Source of the DNA: a virus
Reading direction: 5' to 3' (one strand)
Virus record (IMG/VR): IMGVR_UViG_3300031862_000546
Span: 1 to 26,333 of that record
DNA: 26,333 nt
A program made the position numbers and the translations under genes. Positions 1-6,843 of the stretch are shown here, piece after piece (position 1 is the first letter of the stretch; each line of letters begins with the position of its first letter). The notes beneath the pieces are model-generated. The model ran no database searches. It was given only the letters and a program-made list of their open reading frames with translations, and was not told the DNA's origin.

Positions 1-480
1 AGGCATTTCTGAGACAGCTTCATTGAATCCTTGAACAGATGCGGTTGCAGAATTCATTTGGGAAGCGAAACTCCACATAGCGGCTGCTGCAGCGATGATG
101 ACAGCAATGCCAACGCCAGTTAAAGCGAGAAAAGTTGCATAGCTAATGTTCAGAGCATTTTGAGCAGCTGTTGCAATCCAGCAGGCAGCGGCATAAACTT
201 TCTGGGCAACGGCGACGCCCCAGCTTGTCCTCATGAACATGCCCATAACTGTTACGACCATCATGGCAGAGTTGAAAACCCGAGCTTGCTGATCGTTGAG
301 TAAGCCGAACTCGTGGGCGATGTGCCCAATAGCGACGCCAGTTGCTCCTAAACCCGCGATGGCTGCGCCTAAGCTCTTGATCCGTACACTTAATGCTTCA
401 GCGTCGCTTTGTATTCTGGCGAATTCGTGGCTTGCATGGTTGACGGCGCGGATGGTGACGGCAATTTCTCGGAAACTCAT
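1..480 (-). CDS. Tape measure protein, N-terminal part (cut by window edge)
   Basis: Tail tape measure proteins set tail length and line the tail lumen. I translated 160 codons from the ATG at 480 to the window edge with no stop, so only the N-terminus is here. It starts MSFREIAVTIRAVN, then a helical stretch, then hydrophobic segments rich in Ala, Gly and Val (about residues 40-55 and 125-140, the latter with VGIAVIIAAAAAMW). This hydrophobic character and the place directly after the tail chaperone and gp10-like genes fit a tape measure protein. Its ATG overlaps the upstream stop as ATGA, so translation is probably coupled. The family call rests on composition and gene order, as no diagnostic motif is available in this fragment. 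Confidence 0.75.
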   Translation of the reverse strand, partial: MSFREIAVTIRAVNHASHEFARIQSDAEALSVRIKSLGAAIAGLGATGVAIGHIAHEFGLLNDQQARVFNSAMMVVTVMGMFMRTSWGVAVAQKVYAAACWIATAAQNALNISYATFLALTGVGIAVIIAAAAAMWSFASQMNSATASVQGFNEAVSEMP

Positions 481-839
481 AAGCCAGCCTCCGCTTTGGC
501 TGCGTCGATGGCTGCACAAATGATGTCCTCGAGCTGAGGAAGATACTCTCGAATGGCGGGGTAGAGGTATGGCTGTGCTCGCATGTGTCTGGTTCCAAGT
601 TCAACGAATAAGGCGTAAGCAGCTTCAGCGCCTATCTCGGCGACCCATTCCTGAATCTTCGCATAGATTGTGCTTCGCAGATAGCCTGTTCGCACTGGCA
701 CAAGCTGCTTAGCTAAAGCCTTAATGTCAGAAGCCCAGCTGTGCAGGTATCTGTAGACTTCTCGTTGCATTGCGGAGTCAAAGCTTCGCATTGCCGCTTG
801 AAACTCTTCTATTCCTTCGACATCGCATGATATTTCTAT
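477..839 (-). CDS. HK97 gp10-like tail completion protein
   Basis: Small neck/tail-completion protein of the HK97 gp10 family. Family hallmarks are visible: a VPVRTGYLRSTI segment in the middle and YALFVELGTRHMRAQPYL near the C-terminus, followed by a helical tail. The first ATG (791) would cut off a well-formed family N-terminus: the open frame upstream reads IEISCDVEGIEEFQAAM, the usual strand plus 'gi-ee-f' helix. No ATG, GTG or TTG lies between the stop at 867-869 and 791. I therefore place the start at the ATA at 839-837, which overlaps the TAG of the frameshifted chaperone as ATAG. If only standard starts are allowed, the gene is 477-791 (104 aa). The product is about 120 aa, normal for the family. 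The function call is strong; the start is uncertain. Confidence 0.8.
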   Translation of the reverse strand: MEISCDVEGIEEFQAAMRSFDSAMQREVYRYLHSWASDIKALAKQLVPVRTGYLRSTIYAKIQEWVAEIGAEAAYALFVELGTRHMRAQPYLYPAIREYLPQLEDIICAAIDAAKAEAGL

Positions 840-1344
840 CGACGTTTCGCTTCCCTCTCCACCTTTTTACGCTCTTCCTCTGCCTCTCTGTCCATTTCGT
901 TCAGGATCACGATGAATTTCTGGACCATTTTTGCTGGTTCTCTTCCAAGCTCTGAGGGCAGTTTTTTGAATTCTTGACAGAGTCGGAATTCTGTGAGGTC
1001 TGGGTTCGGTTGCTGTCGTCTGATGGCTCGGATAAAAAAGCAGTTTCCTCGAGGCTGACATTGTTTAGTTTGTTGGCAATTTGGCTGAAGAGTTCACCCA
1101 AGCCAATTGGGATGCCGTCTTCTTCGCTCAACAGTTTTTCAAGTGTTATGGGCTTGTGGGGTGGTTGCTCCTTTAGGCTTGCCCAGATTGTTTCAGCTTG
1201 GATTCCTATGAAGTCGCTACTTATGATGTGGCCTGATACTGGGTGATATTTGGTGTATTTCTGAATGATTCTGCTTCGCTTTGCCCATGTGATCTCTTGG
1301 AAAACGTAGCGACCGGCGTACTGTTCTCCGTAGCGGTTGTCTAT
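836..1344 (-). CDS. Tail assembly chaperone, -1 frameshifted (gpGT-like) product
   Basis: If ribosomes slip -1 at 1033-1039, translation continues at the ATC at 1033 for 65 codons to a TAG at 836-838. The extension (IRAIRRQQPNPDLTEF at its start; MVQKFIVILNEMDREAEEER further on) is far more protein-like than the zero-frame tail, with a charged coiled-coil C-terminus ending EREAKRR. The fused product would be about 169 aa, against 145 for the unshifted form. In lambda-like tails gpG coats the tape measure and the T domain recruits tube subunits; the slip ratio sets stoichiometry. The stop overlaps the ATA proposed as the start of the gp10-like gene. That the -1 frame is coded is inferred from its sequence character and position. 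Confidence 0.72.
907..1344 (-). CDS. Tail assembly chaperone, zero-frame (gpG-like) product
   Basis: Located between the tail tube and tape measure genes, where the gpG/gpGT-type chaperone sits. The frame is open from 1371 to the TGA at 907-909 and its first two thirds are clearly protein-like (YGEQYAGRYVFQEITW, then LSEEDGIPIGLGELFSQI). After the slippery site the zero frame becomes a low-complexity Ser/Asn/Gln tail of 41 residues. There is no ATG, GTG or TTG before the TTG at 1131, which would delete most of the conserved-looking part. The best non-standard start is ATA at 1344, a few bases after an AGAGG motif and the stop of the 76-aa gene. A +1 shift from that gene at GGT TGA is an alternative. 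Size with the ATA start: 145 aa, similar to lambda gpG. Confidence 0.7.
   Translation of the reverse strand: MDNRYGEQYAGRYVFQEITWAKRSRIIQKYTKYHPVSGHIISSDFIGIQAETIWASLKEQPPHKPITLEKLLSEEDGIPIGLGELFSQIANKLNNVSLEETAFLSEPSDDSNRTQTSQNSDSVKNSKNCPQSLEENQQKWSRNSS
1033..1039 (-). promoter_or_regulatory. Programmed -1 ribosomal frameshift site (T TTT TTA)
   Basis: On the minus strand the zero-frame codons read GCT TTT TTA, which is the canonical X XXY YYZ heptamer with X=T, Y=T, Z=A. It lies where the zero frame turns low-complexity and the -1 frame becomes protein-like. No strong stem-loop is evident within 10 nt downstream; a 5-bp ACAGA/TCTGT hairpin lies farther off. Confidence 0.75.
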
Positions 1345-1345
1345 T

Positions 1346-1576
1346 TCAACCTCTTCTTTTCGCGTTTTGAATCATCTCCATGGTGGCTATTCTGTTTCTG
1401 ATGGCTGTGTTAACGTCTTCAAGCACGATGTCTTGCATCCACTTGGGAAGCTTGAGTATCCGAACCCCGAGCGTTTCCCACATTTTCAGCCATTTCTTGC
1501 GCAAGGTAGCCTCTCGACCAAAATTTTCCAAAACTTTGACTTCAACAGCCAATCTTGTCCACCTCAGCTTATCCAA
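1346..1576 (-). CDS. Uncharacterised 76-aa tail-region protein
   Basis: Begins with TTG at 1576, overlapping the end of the tail tube gene by 13 nt, and stops at the TGA at 1346-1348, two bases short of the chaperone's proposed ATA. It is basic and helical (KKWLKMWETLGVRILKLPKW, then a helix ending QNAKRRG). Its place between tail tube and chaperone suggests a tail assembly role. The last sense codon and stop, GGT TGA, preceded by purine-rich AGAAGAGG, could allow a +1 shift into the chaperone frame, joining the two ORFs, in the manner of the prfB site. I cannot assign a family. Confidence 0.6.
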   Translation of the reverse strand: MDKLRWTRLAVEVKVLENFGREATLRKKWLKMWETLGVRILKLPKWMQDIVLEDVNTAIRNRIATMEMIQNAKRRG

Positions 1577-2418
1577 ACGTCTCTGGCAACGAAGCTCGCC
1601 TTCAGACTGACGAGGTCTTCAATTCGGGTAGGCGTGCTGGCGTTTTCCCACTTGCAGTATTTGAATAGGGCACTGTTGGTTCCGCCTAAGCCGAATTTTA
1701 GGCTGAATTCGCTGTCGTTGATTATGTCATCGTATTCTTGTTTGCTTTCAAACTCGAAGATTAATTCGCCTATTAGGTTGCGGTGGCGTGCTGCAAGGTA
1801 TTTGAGTAGTTCTCCGCTTGTTGAGCGGATTACGGGCACTCGCTTGAGGTTGTTTTCAATCGTGAATTTCCAGTCTGTTGCCCTTTCTATGGTTGTTAAG
1901 CCCGAGCCGTCTCCTGCGCCTCGTTGAACATAGCTTTCGTTGTAGGGAACCGCCCCAGAATAGTCGGCGTAGGTGGCTCCTGTTATTTTTGATGTGCCAA
2001 CGACAACGTTTTGTCCGATCAGTTCTACGGTTGCCTTAACAACCTCTTCGATACCGCATTCTACGGTAGCCTTGTCTATTCGGCATCCTTTGTGGAGAAA
2101 GTCGATGATTCCAGAGGCTTTTTCATAGAAGACTTCGATGCTTAGAGAGTTCAATGTTGTCGCATACTGCAGAAAGTTTATTGGGGCGTCGCTTGGCAGT
2201 GGATAAGCAACTTTCAAGGCGATGTCTCTTAATCCTTTCTTGATCGCTTGTAGGTCTCGGCTTCCGATTCCGCGCACTTTGATTAGGCTTGGATTCAGGG
2301 AAGGGTCAACGTCTTCTGCTTCGATGCCGAGCATTGAGGGGTTGGATGGTGTTTCTCCGTAGTTGGTTTCTTGTACGTAGTAGATTTTTGCTTCGTGTGC
2401 TCCATAGGGCATGCTCAT
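1564..2418 (-). CDS. Major tail tube protein
   Basis: The 284-aa protein starts MSMPYGAHEAKIYYVQETNYGETP, the usual 'aYv.E.tyGetP' opening of long-tail tube proteins, followed by a beta-rich body with repeated strand patterns (IKVRGIGSRDLQAI; KATVELIGQNVVVGTSKI; RDVWIS at the end). Tube proteins polymerise as stacked hexameric rings around the tape measure. It follows the tail terminator gene by 15 nt and overlaps the next gene slightly, as expected in a tail module. Length is within the range of single-domain tube proteins with an extra loop or Ig-like portion. Confidence 0.8.
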   Translation of the reverse strand: MSMPYGAHEAKIYYVQETNYGETPSNPSMLGIEAEDVDPSLNPSLIKVRGIGSRDLQAIKKGLRDIALKVAYPLPSDAPINFLQYATTLNSLSIEVFYEKASGIIDFLHKGCRIDKATVECGIEEVVKATVELIGQNVVVGTSKITGATYADYSGAVPYNESYVQRGAGDGSGLTTIERATDWKFTIENNLKRVPVIRSTSGELLKYLAARHRNLIGELIFEFESKQEYDDIINDSEFSLKFGLGGTNSALFKYCKWENASTPTRIEDLVSLKASFVARDVWIS

Positions 2419-2433
2419 TTCTTTTCATTCCTC

Positions 2434-3435
2434 CTAAGTGGTTAGAACGTTTTCAAACAACCATGATTTTGTCGTGAATTCGGTTCGCCATATGAAGGGT
2501 TTAACTTGCACATCGTCCATGTTACGGAAGCTGACGATGTCGGCATAGCTTATGCCATTGACTGTGAACGCTATTTCTGTGTAATCGCAGTAAAGAATAG
2601 CGGGTGTTACGCCATCGCTTGGGTTTGTTGTCTTCGCCAGCAAATAGACATAGCCATCTGCATCGACATAATCTGGCAAGTTAGACGACAAGGTTATTGT
2701 CAGAACTTCGTCGCTTCCGCCAGCGCCAGAGGTAGGGTTCTGCCATGTACTCGCAATATGGCTCCAAACTTTTATTGTGGTGCCATTTCCTGCTGGGGCT
2801 GTGCCGTAGCCCTCAAACTTCAAAATCATCCTTTTCAAAACGTCTTCGTCGGCGTCTATTTTGAGGCGGAAAAGCATAAGGGCGTATTTTCCATTTTCCG
2901 AAGTTGATTTGCTGAAGCGGTCATTATCGCTGTACCAGATTTTTTGGTATTCAATATCGGTTAGCTCTGTCCAGCTGGGATCACTGGGTGAAGGCTCCGT
3001 TACAAAAGCTGAATGATAGGCTTTGTGCGTTCCTGAGGAGCGTCCGATACCTCGGAAGTAATAGTCTGCTTCGTTGGGGTGGTTGCGTTTCTCTCGGATA
3101 ACTCTGTTAATATCAGTTCGTATTTTGTCTCGCATGGTTCTGCCGATAATGCCTTGTTCAGGCTTGTCTACGACCCAGACGTTAATGCGTGCAAAGATTA
3201 GTCGGCGTCTGAGGTTGCCGTCAAAGCTGAGTTTGTTGTCTTCGGTGCGGTCTAAGCCAACTGTTATTTGTCCATCATAGTTTTTGAAGAGTTCACGGTC
3301 ATACCATTCTTGGCTGACGTAAATGTTGGCAAGGGAACCGTCGTCTTTTACAACCCAGAGGTATCGCTTGAGCAATCGCATCAGCGTCAAAATTGGATCT
3401 TCGACTTGGCTCACTGTCCGAGAAGCCTCCTGCAA
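2434..3435 (-). CDS. Tail terminator/completion protein with inserted beta-sandwich domain
   Basis: Residues 1-130 have the alpha/beta look of a tail terminator (DPILTLMRLLKRYLWVV, then RRRLIFARINVWVVDKPEQG and a helix RDKIRTDINRVIREKR). About residues 130-290 are a Gly/Thr/Ser-rich beta region resembling a jelly-roll or carbohydrate-binding module (KYALMLFRLKID; EVLTITLSSNLPDYVDADGY; YTEIAFTVNG). The last 40 residues (DIVSFRNMDDVQVKPFIWR, then WLFENVLTT) return to a terminator-type final strand. So the beta domain looks inserted in the terminator fold rather than appended. The gene lies directly before the tube gene, the standard terminator position, and overlaps the head-closure gene by 25 nt. 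The terminator call is from position and pattern; the inserted domain's ligand is unknown. Confidence 0.6.
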   Translation of the reverse strand: MQEASRTVSQVEDPILTLMRLLKRYLWVVKDDGSLANIYVSQEWYDRELFKNYDGQITVGLDRTEDNKLSFDGNLRRRLIFARINVWVVDKPEQGIIGRTMRDKIRTDINRVIREKRNHPNEADYYFRGIGRSSGTHKAYHSAFVTEPSPSDPSWTELTDIEYQKIWYSDNDRFSKSTSENGKYALMLFRLKIDADEDVLKRMILKFEGYGTAPAGNGTTIKVWSHIASTWQNPTSGAGGSDEVLTITLSSNLPDYVDADGYVYLLAKTTNPSDGVTPAILYCDYTEIAFTVNGISYADIVSFRNMDDVQVKPFIWRTEFTTKSWLFENVLTT

Positions 3436-4802
3436 ACGGCTTTGCGGTGGACGGTTTCGCCTTTAAAGTCAAATTCTTGGATGTCGAGAACCTCGTAATC
3501 GACGCCTTTTCTGTGGATTTTGTCATGTTGTCTTATTGGAGCGAAAACGTGAATGGTGAGGTAATCATTGATGATGTAACCAGGTTCGATTAAGACCTCT
3601 TCAATTCTTGCTGGGCTAACGATGGCTTGGATGTCGATGCCTTCGCCGTATGAAACTGTTTCAGATGCTTCTCGTATCGGGTATAGGGTTACGTTTTCGC
3701 CTTTCGACTTCAGGATTTGTGTGAAGCGTGTTAGTGGGTCCTCGTAGTTTAGGTAGAGTAGTGACAGCCAGGCGACTGTTGCCATTGCTTGTTTGTTTTC
3801 CTCGTAGCTGTAGTCGGAGTGTTTTGCGCCCCAGAACATGAATTCGCTCTGATGTTTGTCGATGATTTTCATGCTGAATTGGAAGCTTGGTTTGTCGTGG
3901 TTTTTGCGGATTTTCCATAGGATTCCGCTTGTGACTGCGTCGTAATAGTCGCATGCTGGGAAACGGCTGGACACGTCGATGTAGCCTGCCCAACAGATGG
4001 CTGGGTTGTATGCTGGATACTGCGGGCTGGCTCTGATTGTGTTGATGATGTTGTAGACTTTTTGGGCGGTTATGCTCCAGCCTTCGTAATCATATATGCC
4101 AAGAAGAGCGTAGGCGAATGGGTCATCGTAAATCTCGTTCTCATTTGCACCGACTCGATGCCAATTTGAATCGGCAGGGTCATAGTAGAGCCAAAGACTT
4201 TCAAAACCTTCTCGAAGGAAATTAACAGCCTTTGACATTATGTTTTGGTAGGTGTTGGCGTTGGCGGTATCGTATTTTTCTGCGAGCATTTTTAAGCCAA
4301 TAAGCCCGTAGAGACATTCGATGTCCAGTTGGAGAAGCCAAGCGTCTGCAATGGTGACAGCTCTGGCAAAACCGCCGTAGGTCTGCTTGTCCTGCATGGT
4401 TTTGAGAAAAGTGGCTCCGGCGAGCTTGGCAGCGTTCAGGTATGCAGCTGTGCTGGTTAACTCGTAGGCCCTCAAAAGGGAAGGAATAACGCGGCATGCG
4501 TCTACGCTGTAATAGTATGTGCTTGTTTCGTTGCTTTTGAATCCGCCATAAGCCTTCTTTGCTGGGTCCGTACACTGCTGCGTTAAAATCCAGTCTGCGA
4601 GAGAAACAATCTTGTTGTAGATGTCTGTCTGCTTGCTGGCAAATTGTGGATTGTGGTAGGTTTCATATAGGAAGTCTATGGCGAAGGCTGCTGCAAAGGC
4701 AGCTCTGCCCCAAGTCAGGTCAGGACCATAACCTGGAATAACGTAAACGTAAGGTGCGTAGTCCATGACGAATTGATAATAGGCTTCTGGAACGGTTCCC
4801 AA
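3411..4802 (-). CDS. Head-closure protein fused to an alpha/alpha-toroid (six-hairpin glycosidase-like) domain
   Basis: About residues 1-355 form repeated helix pairs rich in Trp, Tyr and Ala with Gly-containing turns (AYGGFKSNETSTYYYSVDAC; ADAWLLQLDIECLYGLIGL; DDPFAYALLGIYDYEGW), the pattern of (alpha/alpha)6 toroids such as six-hairpin glycosidases. Residues about 358-463 match a head-closure/head-tail joining protein: FTQILKSKGENVTLYP, a strand IDIQAIVSPARIEEVLIEPGY, then HDKIHRKGVDYEVLDIQEF. It lies between the adaptor (4806-5159) and the tail terminator, exactly where the head-closure gene should be. Ordinary head-closure proteins are about 100 aa, so the N-terminal 350 residues are an addition. 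Active-site residues cannot be assigned, so it may bind rather than cleave glycans. Confidence 0.65.
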   Translation of the reverse strand: MGTVPEAYYQFVMDYAPYVYVIPGYGPDLTWGRAAFAAAFAIDFLYETYHNPQFASKQTDIYNKIVSLADWILTQQCTDPAKKAYGGFKSNETSTYYYSVDACRVIPSLLRAYELTSTAAYLNAAKLAGATFLKTMQDKQTYGGFARAVTIADAWLLQLDIECLYGLIGLKMLAEKYDTANANTYQNIMSKAVNFLREGFESLWLYYDPADSNWHRVGANENEIYDDPFAYALLGIYDYEGWSITAQKVYNIINTIRASPQYPAYNPAICWAGYIDVSSRFPACDYYDAVTSGILWKIRKNHDKPSFQFSMKIIDKHQSEFMFWGAKHSDYSYEENKQAMATVAWLSLLYLNYEDPLTRFTQILKSKGENVTLYPIREASETVSYGEGIDIQAIVSPARIEEVLIEPGYIINDYLTIHVFAPIRQHDKIHRKGVDYEVLDIQEFDFKGETVHRKAVCRRLLGQ

Positions 4803-4805
4803 GCT

Positions 4806-5159
4806 TTAGACCCTTCCAACATAAGTTCCTTTCAAACGCTCAAGCATGCGCTCAAGTTCAGACCGCAAAACATCCAAAGGCGGAGCATTACTTAGCACGG
4901 AGACGTTTTGGTCTCCAACAGAGAAGCTTAAACCGACTGCTGATCCGCCGGTTAGGTAACAGATTGCGTAGATAGCTGCCAGAACTGTCATGAATTCTTT
5001 TTCAGCGTCGGTGCAGTTTTGATAGTCGATTTCTTTTCCAAGCTCAAGCTCTAACGTAACCTCAGCACGCTTCAACATCTTCAAGATTTTAGCATCTGAA
5101 ACATCCGCTGAGTTAATGTTAATCACATCGCGAACATCGTCAACAGTTACACTTGCCAA
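4806..5159 (-). CDS. Head-tail adaptor (gp6-like connector)
   Basis: A 117-aa, mostly helical protein starting with TTG: TVDDVRDVININSADVSDAK, a helix KILKMLKRAEVTLELELGKEI, then FMTVLAAIYAICYLTGG and a C-terminal helix PPLDVLRSELERMLERLKG. This is the four-helix plan of gp6/gp15-type adaptors that dock below the portal. It is followed after 3 nt by the head-closure fusion, the expected order. A TATA-like ATTTATA lies 26 bp upstream of the TTG, so part of the module may be transcribed from here. Confidence 0.72.
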   Translation of the reverse strand: MASVTVDDVRDVININSADVSDAKILKMLKRAEVTLELELGKEIDYQNCTDAEKEFMTVLAAIYAICYLTGGSAVGLSFSVGDQNVSVLSNAPPLDVLRSELERMLERLKGTYVGRV

Positions 5160-5181
5160 GACAGCTGGCTCCCTTTCTGCC

Positions 5182-5188
5182 TATAAAT
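5182..5188 (-). promoter_or_regulatory. Candidate TATA box before the adaptor gene
   Basis: Minus-strand ATTTATA is centred about 26 bp before the TTG start of the adaptor gene, the standard archaeal TATA-to-start-site spacing, which would give an almost leaderless transcript. It lies in an A/T-rich gap (5160-5317) in which I see no gene. Confidence 0.4.
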
Positions 5189-5317
5189 CGAGAAAGAAGC
5201 CAAAATTAAGCAATTTTCACGATAAAAAAGCAGATTTCAATTCGAAATTCTGGAATATGTGAACTAAGACCATATATTTGAAAAGGAGAAAGTAGGTGCG
5301 TGCTAACTTATTTTGCC

Positions 5318-6103
5318 CTACCGTTGGTTTGCATTGATGAAATTCAGCAATAAGTTAGTGCCTTCTTCATTCAGAATGATTTCAAACCATTTGGCTCTAT
5401 TTCTCTTCAATGCATGGTTATAGAATATGTCTTGAAGTTCTGTCAAAGGGGTGTTTCCATGGCTAATTGGCAAGGCTTGCTGATATACTTTTGATTCATT
5501 CCTTTCCCCTTTTATGATTATGTACTCTCCAGTATGGTGATTGCCTCTTTTAATATGAGCATTTGTTCTGAGCGTGTCCTCAATCGTGATGTCAAGTTCG
5601 CGACATTTGTCGTAAAGGTTGTAACGTCTAATTTCGTTCTTTCCTGCAAAAATTTGAGAAATTCTAATCTGAGCTATTAATCCGTAAAACCAACTGGGAC
5701 CCCTATTCTGCTTTAGAAGGCACTTTAACTCTTCAGAATACAATTTAGGGTTTCTTAGAAAATCGGTTTTGGAAGGTACTGGTATTTTCTTCATAGAAGC
5801 TAAAAAGAAGACAAAGTCTCCAGGGTATAATTTCGCCAGCATCCAATCCCTTGGGCCTTCTCCGAAAGTGAACTCGGCGAATTCAGGGTCATTGTGTACC
5901 TCAGTATCTACTGAGTAACCAAGCTGTTCAAGGATTTCGCATGTTCCAGGAACCGAATCACGAAGTTCTTTGTAAACTGCCCCTTCTCCCATGGCCGGTA
6001 TGGGAACAAAAATGAAAGAGTTATCTTCGAAAACCGGTAACACCATCAATAGTGGGCGAGTGTTGGAAACATTCACTCCAACATGCATTACTGCGCTTTT
6101 CAA
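5318..6103 (-). CDS. Nmad3-like protein (putative nucleotide-modification-associated domain)
   Basis: A 261-aa protein beginning with TTG (or ATG at residue 6). Its N-terminal half resembles the Nmad3 family as I recall it: an opening VMHVGVNVSNTRPLL, PVFEDNSFIFVPIP, an acidic HNDPEFAEFTFGEGP segment, and LYPGDFVFFLASM. Nmad domains were predicted by comparative genomics to act with enzymes that alter or recognise modified bases in phage and host DNA; no activity is shown by this sequence. The second half includes FYGLIAQIRISQIF and a HIKRGNHHTGEYIIIKG segment that may be functional. It sits with the next gene (14 nt gap) as a cassette inside the head/neck operon, unlike a structural gene. 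Alternative: an unrelated viral alpha/beta protein. Confidence 0.5.
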   Translation of the reverse strand: MKSAVMHVGVNVSNTRPLLMVLPVFEDNSFIFVPIPAMGEGAVYKELRDSVPGTCEILEQLGYSVDTEVHNDPEFAEFTFGEGPRDWMLAKLYPGDFVFFLASMKKIPVPSKTDFLRNPKLYSEELKCLLKQNRGPSWFYGLIAQIRISQIFAGKNEIRRYNLYDKCRELDITIEDTLRTNAHIKRGNHHTGEYIIIKGERNESKVYQQALPISHGNTPLTELQDIFYNHALKRNRAKWFEIILNEEGTNLLLNFINANQR

Positions 6104-6117
6104 ATTTTCATACGACC

Positions 6118-6723
6118 TTACGAGAATCTGCGGCAGTCTTTTCTAAATTTGCATTCATCACCAAATCTACAAGTCTTATTGCCTTTGTCTTTTTTGCTTA
6201 TTTCTTCTATACACTCGTGAGTAATGGGCGTTTTCTTGCCAATAAGGAAATGGTTCAATATCTCTTCTGTTTGAGTTTCATTAACGAACGGGTTCTTTTT
6301 GAGTTTAGGACGGTCAAAATTGAACCCAAACAGGGGTTTAACTAATTTAGAATCTTCAAAGGAATAGATGTATGTTGGTCCTTTTACACAGATATGTCCC
6401 TCGATGGGGAAGTTTTCTCTTACGTCGATGTATCCTACAATGAACTGTTTAGTGCCAGTTCCAAATTTCTTTTCCAACTCTTTGTTTACTTCCTCATTCT
6501 TGCAAGTCGTTATCAGAAAGAGATAGCGTAGCTTCTTTTCTGCGAATTTCTGTATGTTGCTCTGGTAACATTCAGCGCAAAGGTTCTCTGCGCCGATTTC
6601 TAAATGTGGTTCAGTTTTATGGTCATGTCCCTGTTCGTTTAGTACGTCTCTTATAGGCAACTTTGAAGAGGGAGAATGGTAAAAATATTGAACCATCCCT
6701 TTCTCTTGTGGAATCCTGGCCAT
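6118..6723 (-). CDS. Uncharacterised cysteine-containing protein, partner of the Nmad3-like gene
   Basis: About 201 aa from the ATG at 6723, preceded by AGAGG; an upstream TTG at 6762 would add 13 residues. It has a CAEC pair near residue 50, a strand-rich middle (RYLFLITTCKNEEV; QFIVGYIDVRENFPIEGHIC; GPTYIYSFEDSKLV), and a Cys-rich end (TCRFGDECKFRKDCRRF) that could bind zinc in a CCCH-like way. The strand-rich middle is somewhat reminiscent of small base-binding domains such as EVE/ASCH, but I cannot claim homology. It precedes the Nmad3-like gene by 14 nt, so the two are probably co-expressed. A TTTAAAT at 6784-6790 could be their own promoter. Confidence 0.6.
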   Translation of the reverse strand: MARIPQEKGMVQYFYHSPSSKLPIRDVLNEQGHDHKTEPHLEIGAENLCAECYQSNIQKFAEKKLRYLFLITTCKNEEVNKELEKKFGTGTKQFIVGYIDVRENFPIEGHICVKGPTYIYSFEDSKLVKPLFGFNFDRPKLKKNPFVNETQTEEILNHFLIGKKTPITHECIEEISKKDKGNKTCRFGDECKFRKDCRRFS

Positions 6724-6783
6724 CCTGAATCCTCTGTTATAAGCTATGCAAATAGTAACCAAATTCTGTTCAGAAGCTTTGTC

Positions 6784-6790
6784 ATTTAAA
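6784..6790 (-). promoter_or_regulatory. Candidate TATA box of the Nmad3-like cassette
   Basis: Minus-strand TTTAAAT in the short gap between the membrane-protein gene and the cassette would place a start site near 6760, upstream of the preferred ATG at 6723. It suggests that the cassette has its own expression, as for a moron. This is a motif match only. Confidence 0.3.
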
Positions 6791-6843
6791 GGTTTAGTTG
6801 AGCATGATGGAAGGCATCACCAGCGCAAGGAAAGGGCGTGCGT

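Noticed and set aside
1337-1927. Plus-strand open frame of 196 codons
   Set aside because: It is antisense to the tail tube, 76-aa and chaperone genes and has a Ser/Leu/Arg-rich shadow composition.
1031-5234. 13-bp string GATAAAAAAGCAG occurring at 1031 and again near 5222
   Set aside because: One copy is the frameshift site in a gene and the other is in an A-rich gap; chance repetition of an A-tract is the simplest reading.
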